A stretch of DNA of 64,000 nucleotides from assembly GCA_045531205.1 (NCBI GenBank), contig JAZSDN010000104.1:1-64000 (forward strand), in the 5' to 3' direction. Position numbers and translations under genes: made by a program. Numbering within the stretch: the first letter of the stretch is position 1; every line of letters starts with the position of its first letter. A model generated the notes under the pieces. It worked only from the letters and a program-made list of their open reading frames with translations. It did no database searches and was not told the DNA's origin. The DNA comes from JAZNQL01 sp045531205. GTDB taxonomy: Bacteria > Bacillota > Clostridia > UMGS1883 > UMGS1540. Positions 51,828-58,908 of this stretch are shown piece after piece.

Positions 51828-52177
51828 GGGGATGTAACGGTTTCGACGGTGGGTTTGAACCACGGGAAGCGGGCAGGGGCGAGAGACCTCTTTAAAAACT
51901 CTTAAAATTAAATTTAAACGCTAACGACAATTTAGCATTTGCAGCCTAATTAAAGGCTGCCGTCCTACCGCATAGTACTGCGGATGCGGATAGGGTGTCA
52001 CATTAGCAGTGAACGTGACCAAAGTAAGCTTTGCCTTTGGCATGAATAATGAAGCTACCAAAAATCAAAGTTTGTTTATGGGCTTTGGTTTGAGGGAAAT
52101 TTAACCATAAACTGCGCCCGGAGATGCCTGTGCGGATAGTTTGCCGGACAGGAGTTCAACTCTCCTCATCTCCACCA
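51828..52177 (+). ncRNA. ssrA: Transfer-messenger RNA
   Basis: 350 nt. The 5' end GGGGATGTAACGGTTTCGAC pairs with the 3' end CATCTCC-ACCA to form the tRNA-like part; the T-arm GAGTTCAACTC is present. The tag frame reads GCTAACGACAAT then TTAGCATTTGCAGCC-TAA, giving ANDNLAFAA, close to clostridial tags ending in AA. Downstream pseudoknot stems (e.g. CCGCATAGTACTGCGG) follow. It rescues stalled ribosomes with SmpB. CCA is encoded. Confidence 0.97.
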
Positions 52178-52178
52178 G

Positions 52179-52212
52179 AAAAAAGCACTTGCAAAATTGC
52201 AAGTGCTTTTTT
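52179..52212 (+). terminator. tmRNA terminator
   Basis: A 16-bp stem AAAAAAGCACTTGCAA/TTGCAAGTGCTTTTTT, two bases after CCA. Confidence 0.93.
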
Positions 52213-52430
52213 CAGCGATATAAATTCCTGACGGAATTTGTGATATGTCTTCGGCGCGATATATCTTCGATGCGATATGTTGCCTTTGGCAACGAGAAAA
52301 AGGAATTTATATCATATCGCAACCGAATGAAATGAGGTTATATCGAATTTGCGAAGCAAATATATCGCACGAGCGTGAGCAAGTATATCGCTAATAAAAC
52401 CAAAATATCTCTATGGTTCTGTCTTGACAG
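52213..52430. repeat. Second hairpin array with inverted linker series
   Basis: No gene. The linker GCGATAT occurs at 52215, 52240 (one change), 52256 and 52272, and its reverse complement ATATCGC at 52314, 52340 (one change), 52362 and 52385: four in one direction, then four in the other. Between them are small hairpins such as GTTGCC-TTT-GGCAAC (52279-52293) and ATTTGC-GAA-GCAAAT (52347-52361). ATATAAATTCC (52218-52228) and GGAATTTATAT (52302-52312) pair as an inner stem. The organisation matches the array beside tRNA-Leu, though the sequences differ. Confidence 0.85.
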
Positions 52431-52461
52431 AAAAAAGCATCGACTTTGTCGGTGCTTTTTT
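52431..52461 (+). terminator. Terminator-like hairpin closing the array
   Basis: AAAAAAGCATCGAC-TTT-GTCGGTGCTTTTTT. Both this hairpin and the tmRNA terminator are followed by nearly the same bases (CAGCGATATAAATTCCT and CAACGAAATAAATCCTT), suggesting duplication of a terminator plus flank. Confidence 0.7.
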
Positions 52462-52515
52462 CAACGAAATAAATCCTTCATATTATTTTTTATGCATAGT
52501 AAGACCAAATTGCAA

Positions 52516-52574
52516 TTTTTTACACTTGTAGGTAAAAAATAACCATTTACATTCTGTTTGTTAAATGCTACAAT
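52516..52574 (+). promoter_or_regulatory. Rhamnosidase promoter with upstream TTTTTTAC box
   Basis: TTTTTTAC (52516-52523) lies 30 nt upstream of the -35 TTTACA (52546-52551), which is 17 nt from TACAAT (52569-52574). The box is also half of a dyad, TTTTTTAC...GTAAAAAA (52516-52539). The same box at the same distance occurs at two other promoters in the window. Confidence 0.7.
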
Positions 52575-52619
52575 AATTAGGAGTATATGCCAAAAATTTT
52601 ACGAAAGGTAAATAACAAT

Positions 52620-54764
52620 ATGTTTAAGAATGCAACCTTTATTAAGGCAAACCTTCCTTATGTTAAAGACGAAAATGCACCGGCTCCGCTTATGCGTAAA
52701 ACCTTCGAGCTGGCAGAGCTTCCCAAAAAAGCGGTAATTTCATTTGTAGCTTTGGGGTATGGAGTTGTTTACATAAACGGATATAGAGTTACGGAGGATA
52801 AATTTTTATCTCCCGTGAGTGATTATACAAAAACCCTCTGGTACACAGAATATGATGTAACAAGCCTTTTGCAAAAAGGAAAAAATGTTATTGCAGCAGT
52901 GCTTGGCAATGGCTGGTACAACGAATTTGTAGAAAACACCTGGCTTTTCCATAATGCACCCTGGCGTGATAACCCAAAACTTTTACTGCAGCTTGATATA
53001 GACGGCAAAGAAATTGTAAGTGACGAAAGCTGGGTTTATACAGATAAATCTCCTGTTGTGTTTAATCAGCTTCGCCTTGGCGAATACTTTGATGCACGCC
53101 TTTATGACAAGAACTGGAACAATATAGATTTTGACGATTCTTCGTGGACTCCTGTAAAGGTGGATGATACACCACCCACAGGCGTTTTGCGTAAATGTGA
53201 ATGTGAGCCTTTGCGAGAGTGTGACTACTATGAGCCGCAAAGCATTACAAAACTGGGCGAAGACCACTATCTGTTTGATTTTGGACAGAATATGTCGGGC
53301 TATGCACGTCTTAAAGTAAATCAGCCTGCAGGCGATTTGATTACACTTGAATATGGCGAAAGATGTGAAGATGTTATGGTAAAAATAACAAGTACACATC
53401 ATTATAAGGGTTATTCAGACGTAGTTCAGGTAGACAAATTTACTTGCTCGGGCGAGGAATTTACCTGGACGCCTGAATTTACATATCACGGCTTCCGTTA
53501 TGTTGATGTCAAAGGCATAAAAAATCCCACAAAAGAAACTTTGACAGGAGTTTTTGTACATCAGGATGTAAAGAGAAGAAGCAGCTTTAACTCTTCAAAC
53601 GAAAAGCTTAACAAGCTGTTCGAAAACGGAATTTACGGGACCTACTCAAATATGTTTTATCAGCCCACAGACTGCCCGACAAGAGAAAAAATGGGTTGGT
53701 GTAACGATGCCCAGGCTTCGACCGAGCAGTTTTTGACAGATTTTGAAGCGGAACGCTTCTTGGAAAAATGGATGATAGACCTTCGTGATGCAATGAAGCC
53801 AAACGGAGCATTGCCTGTAATAGTTCCAACAGGCGGATGGGGATACGAATGGGGCAACGGCCCTGTTTGTGACGGCGTATTTTTTGAAGTGCCTTACCGT
53901 CTTTATCTGCACACAGGCAACAAAAAGTTTTTAGTTGATTCACTTGAATATTTTGACCGTTACCTTGCACTTTTAAAATCTTACGAAGACGAGAATCAGG
54001 ATGTAACCATAGGACTTTGTGACTGGGCAGCAGCCGATAACGAAAACCGTGTTTCGGCAACCTTTATTAACAGTGTTTACAGAGTAAAGTTTTTGCGTAT
54101 TGCAATTTTGGCAGCAAAGCTTTCGGGGAAAGATACAACACCTTACGAAACCCATCTTAAAGAGCATCTTGCCGTTCATAACGAAAAATATACAAATAGT
54201 GACGGAACCTGCAAAATAAACAGATTAACATCTGTTGCAATGACAATTTATCACGATATTTATGAAGATATTGCACCTCTTGCATCCCAGCTTGCAAAGC
54301 TTTGCGAGGAAATGGACTTTCATCACGACAGCGGAATGGTAGGCGTTCGTCATTTATATTCAGCGCTTAATAAATGCGGACTCGAGGAGTATGCCTATAA
54401 AATAATAACCGCCAAAGGCTATCCTTCGTATTTTGACTGGCTTTGTGATGGTGCCACAACCTTGTACGAGCATTGGTGGGAAAGGGATTCGTCCTTTAAT
54501 CATCACATGTATTCAGACTTTATGTCGTGGATGATAAAAACCATTCTCGGCATAAAAGTAACATTTGAAAAAACTGTTGTTGCACCATATTTCTTCAAAG
54601 ACCTTGATTTTGCATCAGGCCATTGCGAAGAAACAGCAGTTTCCTGGAAACGTAAGGATGGTAACATTTACCTTGATATTACCGTCGGGGGAGAAAAAAC
54701 AGTTATCTATGACTCAAAAATCCTTAAAAAGGGAACACACAATTTTGTTATAAAAGAAGCGTAA
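52620..54764 (+). CDS. Alpha-L-rhamnosidase (GH78)
   Basis: 714 residues from the ATG at 52620. An ATG at 52587 is in frame but only about six nt from the predicted transcript start, with poor ribosome-site spacing, so the downstream one is preferred. N-terminal beta-domains (about 1-310) include the GH78 D-domain with INGYRV and LGNGWYNE; the (alpha/alpha)6 barrel (about 315-630) has DCPTREKMGWCNDAQAS, where most relatives have G-D rather than N-D, and TTLYEHWWERD with the likely base Glu. No signal peptide: it would act on small rhamnosides taken up by the cell. Works logically with RhaB. Confidence 0.9.
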   Translation: MFKNATFIKANLPYVKDENAPAPLMRKTFELAELPKKAVISFVALGYGVVYINGYRVTEDKFLSPVSDYTKTLWYTEYDVTSLLQKGKNVIAAVLGNGWYNEFVENTWLFHNAPWRDNPKLLLQLDIDGKEIVSDESWVYTDKSPVVFNQLRLGEYFDARLYDKNWNNIDFDDSSWTPVKVDDTPPTGVLRKCECEPLRECDYYEPQSITKLGEDHYLFDFGQNMSGYARLKVNQPAGDLITLEYGERCEDVMVKITSTHHYKGYSDVVQVDKFTCSGEEFTWTPEFTYHGFRYVDVKGIKNPTKETLTGVFVHQDVKRRSSFNSSNEKLNKLFENGIYGTYSNMFYQPTDCPTREKMGWCNDAQASTEQFLTDFEAERFLEKWMIDLRDAMKPNGALPVIVPTGGWGYEWGNGPVCDGVFFEVPYRLYLHTGNKKFLVDSLEYFDRYLALLKSYEDENQDVTIGLCDWAAADNENRVSATFINSVYRVKFLRIAILAAKLSGKDTTPYETHLKEHLAVHNEKYTNSDGTCKINRLTSVAMTIYHDIYEDIAPLASQLAKLCEEMDFHHDSGMVGVRHLYSALNKCGLEEYAYKIITAKGYPSYFDWLCDGATTLYEHWWERDSSFNHHMYSDFMSWMIKTILGIKVTFEKTVVAPYFFKDLDFASGHCEETAVSWKRKDGNIYLDITVGGEKTVIYDSKILKKGTHNFVIKEA

Positions 54765-54775
54765 TATAAAGAAAA

Positions 54776-54809
54776 CAAGGAACGGCACACGTGCCGTTCT
54801 TTGTTTTTT
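54776..54809 (+). terminator. Terminator of the rhamnosidase gene
   Basis: Stem GAACGGCAC/GTGCCGTTC with flanking CAA/TTG pairing, then T6. Confidence 0.9.
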
Positions 54810-54841
54810 GTATAAAACCTATCATACCGCTAAACAAAAAT

Positions 54842-55180
54842 ATATTGTAGGGTGCAGCGTTTACGATGCACCGAAAATGAAATATTGTAGGGAAGGGCCT
54901 TGGTCCTTCCGTATAAAAGGATAGAATAACAAGAGTTTCCGGCAGGAGCTGAGCCCCTGCCCTACAATGCCGATGCTGTGCAAGTCACGCCACACTTCTC
55001 TAAAAAGCACTACACAAAAAAGTTATATAAAAAACAGGCACTAAAAAAACACCAAACAAAAACCGCCTCCCCTTGCACAGGGGAGGTGAGTTTGCCTTTG
55101 GGCAAACCCGGAGGGGGTTGTTGCCATCACTGCTTTGGTAATAAAAATTAAAACGGGCTGTCTGGGACGTCAGCCCTTAC
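54842..55180. repeat. Cluster of dispersed palindromic repeats
   Basis: A 500-bp gene gap. ATATTGTAGGG occurs at 54842 and again near 54882, each leading into a hairpin (GGTGCA...TGCACC; GGAAGG...CCTTCC); the inverse CCCTACAAT follows a third hairpin GGCAGG...CCTGCC at 54941-54968. A second element at 55061-55120 has an outer pair AACCGCCTCC/GGAGGGGGTT enclosing CCTCCCCT...AGGGGAGG and GTTTGCC-TTTG-GGCAAAC, a three-arm shape. A third hairpin near 55154-55178 has arms GGGCTG and CAGCCC. I recall similar short palindromes scattered in clostridial genomes. No transposase or terminal duplication was seen. Confidence 0.7.
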
Positions 55181-55193
55181 AAAATGAGGAGTA

Positions 55194-55252
55194 TTTTTTA
55201 CATATAAGAGTAGATTTTTTACGTGTACATTTTTGCACCTTTGTGCAATAAT
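55194..55252 (+). promoter_or_regulatory. Promoter of the first secreted-protein operon, with TTTTTTAC box
   Basis: TTTTTTAC (55194-55201), 30 nt to the -35 TGTACA (55224-55229), 17 nt, AATAAT (55247-55252). A second TTTTTTAC copy is at 55215-55222, adjacent to the -35. Confidence 0.65.
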
Positions 55253-55308
55253 AAAGTGTAGAATGCGACAGAAGTATTCATAACAAATTATTTAAGGAGG
55301 AAATTATA

Positions 55309-57372
55309 ATGTTAAAAAAACTCATGGCAATAGTCCTTGTTGGATTATTAACAATTGCTAGCATGGCAGTAATGCCTGCTATGGCGGCAAATTTTCAATC
55401 CCAATACAACTTAAGCTTTGAGCAGACAACTCAAAGTGATGCAGCCTTACTTCCATCTGGCTGGACTGTTGGTGCAAATCTTTCATCCGATGAAACAACC
55501 AATAGTTTTGCAGTAGTATCAAATGAACAGGCTCAAGAAGGAACTTATTCTTTAAAGATCAAGCACACTGCTATAGGAACTGTGAACGATAGAGTATGGA
55601 GAGTAGTGACAGGTCTTACACCTGGTGCACAATATGTTGTAACAGGATATATGTATTTAACAGGATATACAAATAATGCGGGTATAATGGTATTTGATGG
55701 CAATACAGGTGCATCTGGAGCGAACTGGATAAGCGGTTTGTCTGGTGGCACTGGTATTATGAATGAAACTACCCAGATAACAAAAGCAGGATTAAATAAA
55801 TGGATTCCCTTAACTGCAACCTTTACAGCACCTGCAAACGGTATTGTTTCTCTTGCAATTGGAGCATATAATTCATCTTCCACTAATGGTACAGTATATT
55901 TTGATGCTCTTGATTTACACGAACTGAATTTTGAATATCATTACAATACCAGCTTTGAGCAGACAACTCAAAGTGGTACAGCCTTACTTCCGTCTGGCTG
56001 GACTGTTGGTACAAATCTTTCATCTGATGAAACAACCAATAGTTTTGCAGTAGTATCAAATGAACAGGCTAAAGAAGGAACTTATTCTTTAAAGCTCAAG
56101 CACACTGGTGTAAGTTCTGCGAACGATAGAGTATGGAGAGTAGTGAGCGATCTTACCCCAGGTGCACAATATATGGTAACAGGATATATGTATTTAGCAA
56201 ATTATATGAAATATGCAGGAATATTTGTATATGATGGCAATACAGGTGCATCTGGAGCAAACTGGGCAAGCGGTCTGACTGGTACCACCGGTGCTATAGA
56301 AGAGGTTCCTCAGATAGTAAATGGATTATCAAATAAATGGCTTCCCTTGAGTGCAACCTTTACAGCACCTGCAAACGGAACTGTTTCTCTTGCAGTGGGA
56401 GCATATAATTCATCTTCTACTAATGGTACAGTATATTTTGATGACCTTGCTTTATACAAATTAGAAGACGGATTTGACGCTGAAAACAATTTAAGCTTTG
56501 AGCAAATAGAATCAAACTTTACAACATTCATTCCAACTGGCTGGAATATCAGCCTTTCATCCGATGAAACATCCGATAAATTTGCAGTAGTATCGGATGA
56601 ACAGGCTAGAACAGGGAACTTTTCTTTAAAGATGAAGAACTCTTCATTGGCAAGTGTTACAGATAGACCTTGGAAATTAATAAGTGGTCTTACACCTGGT
56701 GCAGCATATATGGTAACAGGATATATGAAAGTAACATCACCCTTGTATTATGCGGGTATTAATGTATATGGATCTAACGATGGTACCGGTAGCTCCTGGT
56801 CAGGTTTAAATGTTAGTTCTGGTATTTTGAGTGAGACAAACATGATAACGTTAGGAGCAGGCAAATGGCTGCCTATTATTACATACTTTATTGCACCTGA
56901 TGATGGTGCGGTTTCACTTGCATTGGTAGCAAGCAATTCAGCTAGCACTAGTGGTATAGCATATTTTGATGATATTACCGTAACAAAAATGGCTGATACA
57001 GTTGGCTTTGATGTAAAGGTTTTGGATGCAAATTTTGAAGAAGTAACAGATCTTAATGCAGGTCAGGCAACTACTGTTAAGCTTATGGTAAATGGCACAA
57101 ATATGACTGCATCTGATAAAAACTACACACTTATTTATGCTACATACAGCAAGACTGGCGATATAGTAGAAATGAACACAGTAGCCCTCAGTGCAGGAAC
57201 AGTAGCTGCAAAGGCGGACGCTGCTACCGTACCTGGTTCCATAAATGCTAACGCAGGTGCTTGCATTAATAGTGCAATAAATATTACTATTCCCGCAGGT
57301 CAGACACTTAAAGTATTTATATTTGACAATATGGAAACACTTAACCTTGTTTCTGAAAAGGTAATTCAATAA
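55309..57372 (+). CDS. Secreted protein with three tandem jelly-roll (CBM-like) modules
   Basis: 687 residues. Signal peptide MLKKLMAIVLVGLLTIASMA (cleaved near AMAANF). Three modules of about 180 residues start near residues 35, 214 and 395, each opening with a SFEQ motif, carrying GLTPGAQYMVTGYMY and ending with a VYFDDLALY strand, as in CBM4/9-like sugar-binding sandwiches. Modules 1 and 2 are nearly identical in DNA, so the duplication is recent. A distinct C-terminal domain (about 565-687, FDVKVLDAN then TLKVFIFDNME) is shared with the paralogue at 58909 and resembles terminal domains of clostridial surface proteins. No catalytic domain, sortase or SLH signal, so a released or non-covalently bound glycan binder is likely. 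First gene of a three-gene operon, with AAGGAGGAAA upstream. Confidence 0.85.
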   Translation: MLKKLMAIVLVGLLTIASMAVMPAMAANFQSQYNLSFEQTTQSDAALLPSGWTVGANLSSDETTNSFAVVSNEQAQEGTYSLKIKHTAIGTVNDRVWRVVTGLTPGAQYVVTGYMYLTGYTNNAGIMVFDGNTGASGANWISGLSGGTGIMNETTQITKAGLNKWIPLTATFTAPANGIVSLAIGAYNSSSTNGTVYFDALDLHELNFEYHYNTSFEQTTQSGTALLPSGWTVGTNLSSDETTNSFAVVSNEQAKEGTYSLKLKHTGVSSANDRVWRVVSDLTPGAQYMVTGYMYLANYMKYAGIFVYDGNTGASGANWASGLTGTTGAIEEVPQIVNGLSNKWLPLSATFTAPANGTVSLAVGAYNSSSTNGTVYFDDLALYKLEDGFDAENNLSFEQIESNFTTFIPTGWNISLSSDETSDKFAVVSDEQARTGNFSLKMKNSSLASVTDRPWKLISGLTPGAAYMVTGYMKVTSPLYYAGINVYGSNDGTGSSWSGLNVSSGILSETNMITLGAGKWLPIITYFIAPDDGAVSLALVASNSASTSGIAYFDDITVTKMADTVGFDVKVLDANFEEVTDLNAGQATTVKLMVNGTNMTASDKNYTLIYATYSKTGDIVEMNTVALSAGTVAAKADAATVPGSINANAGACINSAINITIPAGQTLKVFIFDNMETLNLVSEKVIQ

Positions 57373-57402
57373 TCTGAAAAATTTTAATGGAGGTATAAAG
57401 CT

Positions 57403-58461
57403 ATGAAAAAAATCCTTAGCGTGTTATTAGCTATGATGATGCTTACAAGCGTATTTGCTTTCAGCGTAAGTGCTGATGCAAGCACTATCGTTGTAACACA
57501 GGCAACAATGGATGCAAGCGGTGTTATTACTGTAGTTGGAAAATATACATCAGGCACACCCGGCGCTGTAACAATTCTTGCAACAGCACAGAATGAAGAA
57601 AAAGACTCTGCAGCTTTAAACAGCACAACAGACGCAACTATTACTTATGTTGACAATAAAACTGCGGCAGCTGACGGCTCGTTTACATTTAAATTCAAAC
57701 CCAGAGCAGTAGCAGGTACATACACAACAATATATGTATGTACAGGCGGTGCTCAGGCAAACCTCTTTACAGGCAACTTTGCAGAAAATGAAGTTAAAGT
57801 AAACTATGACGGCACAACAAAATCCTACACAAGCGTAGATGGCGTTGTAGCAATCTCCTTACGTCCCGCAACAAAAAATGAAACAAATATTGCTACACTC
57901 GACGGTTATTTTAAACAGTGGGATATTATGGGCTTAAAGGCTAACACCGAAGGCAAAGATAAACCCTACGAAATAAACAACTTAAAAGCCGGTATAATTA
58001 CAGCTACACCTGAATTTTACGCTGATCCCACACATACAGATCTTTCAATGGCAAAAGCACAGAAAGCAACATTGAAAGACGGAAAGCTTGCAATCCGTTT
58101 CCTCGCACTTGTAGGCGAAAATTATGGAAGCTATACTAATGCAGGCTTTGTTGTTTCAACATTGGGTACAAATCCCACAATTGAAGCAGGCTACAAAGCA
58201 AATGTATTTAATAATCTTTACGAAAAGGTTGCAGCTGCAGGGCAGACATTTGACATTGCAGATGAAGCAATTAAAACACTCTTTAACGTAGAATTTAATC
58301 CCGCAGGTATCCTCTATGCAAACCTTATAATCGAAGATACAGATGCAGCTAAAAATACAACATATTATGCAACTCCTTATCTTGAAGGTCCAAGTGGTAG
58401 AGTTTACGGCGCAACAAAGGCAATAAGCTATGCACAGCTTGCCACAAATGATGCACAATAA
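57403..58461 (+). CDS. Secreted protein of unknown function
   Basis: 352 residues. Signal peptide MKKILSVLLAMMMLTSVFA ending near VSADAS. The first half (about 28-130) is a beta-sandwich-like region rich in Thr/Ala (TLKDGK, ATGTYTT-type strands); the second (about 195-350) holds AIRFLALVGENYGSYTNAGF, a segment I have seen in secreted clostridial proteins of unknown role. 30 nt after the first CBM-module protein and 21 nt before a 50-residue peptide gene, so it is co-transcribed with both. Confidence 0.7.
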   Translation: MKKILSVLLAMMMLTSVFAFSVSADASTIVVTQATMDASGVITVVGKYTSGTPGAVTILATAQNEEKDSAALNSTTDATITYVDNKTAAADGSFTFKFKPRAVAGTYTTIYVCTGGAQANLFTGNFAENEVKVNYDGTTKSYTSVDGVVAISLRPATKNETNIATLDGYFKQWDIMGLKANTEGKDKPYEINNLKAGIITATPEFYADPTHTDLSMAKAQKATLKDGKLAIRFLALVGENYGSYTNAGFVVSTLGTNPTIEAGYKANVFNNLYEKVAAAGQTFDIADEAIKTLFNVEFNPAGILYANLIIEDTDAAKNTTYYATPYLEGPSGRVYGATKAISYAQLATNDAQ

Positions 58462-58482
58462 GGTTTGAAGGAGGAAATAAAA

Positions 58483-58635
58483 ATGAAAGAAAAATATTTA
58501 ACACCTTCGGCAGAAACCGTATTGTTTGACATTAACGCTGTATCAATGACTATAAATCTTGTAAGCCTTGAAGATAATGGCGAATCAAACCTTTTGAACG
58601 ATATCGGAAACGGTCTTGTTGTCGAAGAAAACTAA
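58483..58635 (+). CDS. 50-residue peptide with YLTPSAE start
   Basis: GAAGGAGG precedes the ATG at 58483. The product starts MKEKYLTPSAETVLFD, has no signal peptide or membrane helix, and ends in an acidic, Asn/Gly-rich stretch (NDIGNGLVVEEN). Short proteins with a Y-x-x-P-x-x-E-x-x-x-F opening occur next to secreted-protein genes in Clostridia; I know of no assigned function. It could be a chaperone-like or signalling peptide, or a modified-peptide precursor; there is no modification enzyme nearby. Confidence 0.75.
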   Translation: MKEKYLTPSAETVLFDINAVSMTINLVSLEDNGESNLLNDIGNGLVVEEN

Positions 58636-58672
58636 ATTGATAAATTTTTTCTCATAGAAAAAGTTCTTCTCA

Positions 58673-58715
58673 TACAAAAATATCCGCTTGCTTTTGGCAA
58701 ACGGATATTTTTGTA
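58673..58715 (+). terminator. Terminator of the first secreted-protein operon
   Basis: Long stem TACAAAAATATCCG.. / ..CGGATATTTTTGTA around loop CTTTTG, with flanking TTGC/GCAA pairing. Confidence 0.88.
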
Positions 58716-58796
58716 TAATTAACTAAGATGTGTGCGAAAAAAAGTGCAAACTCCCTGAAACTTAAAAAGTTGCTAAAAATTTCTGCATAAGGAACA

Positions 58797-58855
58797 TTTT
58801 TTACACGCATCAGTTAATTTTTTTCATTTACTTTTTTGTGCTTGTATGCGATAAT
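58797..58855 (+). promoter_or_regulatory. Promoter of the second CBM-module gene, with TTTTTTAC box
   Basis: TTTTTTAC (58797-58804), 30 nt to the -35 TTTACT (58827-58832), 17 nt, GATAAT (58850-58855). The sequence from the -10 to the ATG is also similar to that of the paralogue at 55309 (TAGAAT and GTATTC patches, identical GGAGGAAATTATAATG). Confidence 0.65.
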
Positions 58856-58908
58856 ATATTATAGAATACCCGCAATGTATTCGTAGTAAATAAAAGGAGG
58901 AAATTATA

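Noticed and set aside
56938..57369. Minus-strand 143-residue frame inside the secreted-protein gene
   Set aside because: A Cys/Tyr-rich shadow of the repetitive coding strand; no ribosome site or family.
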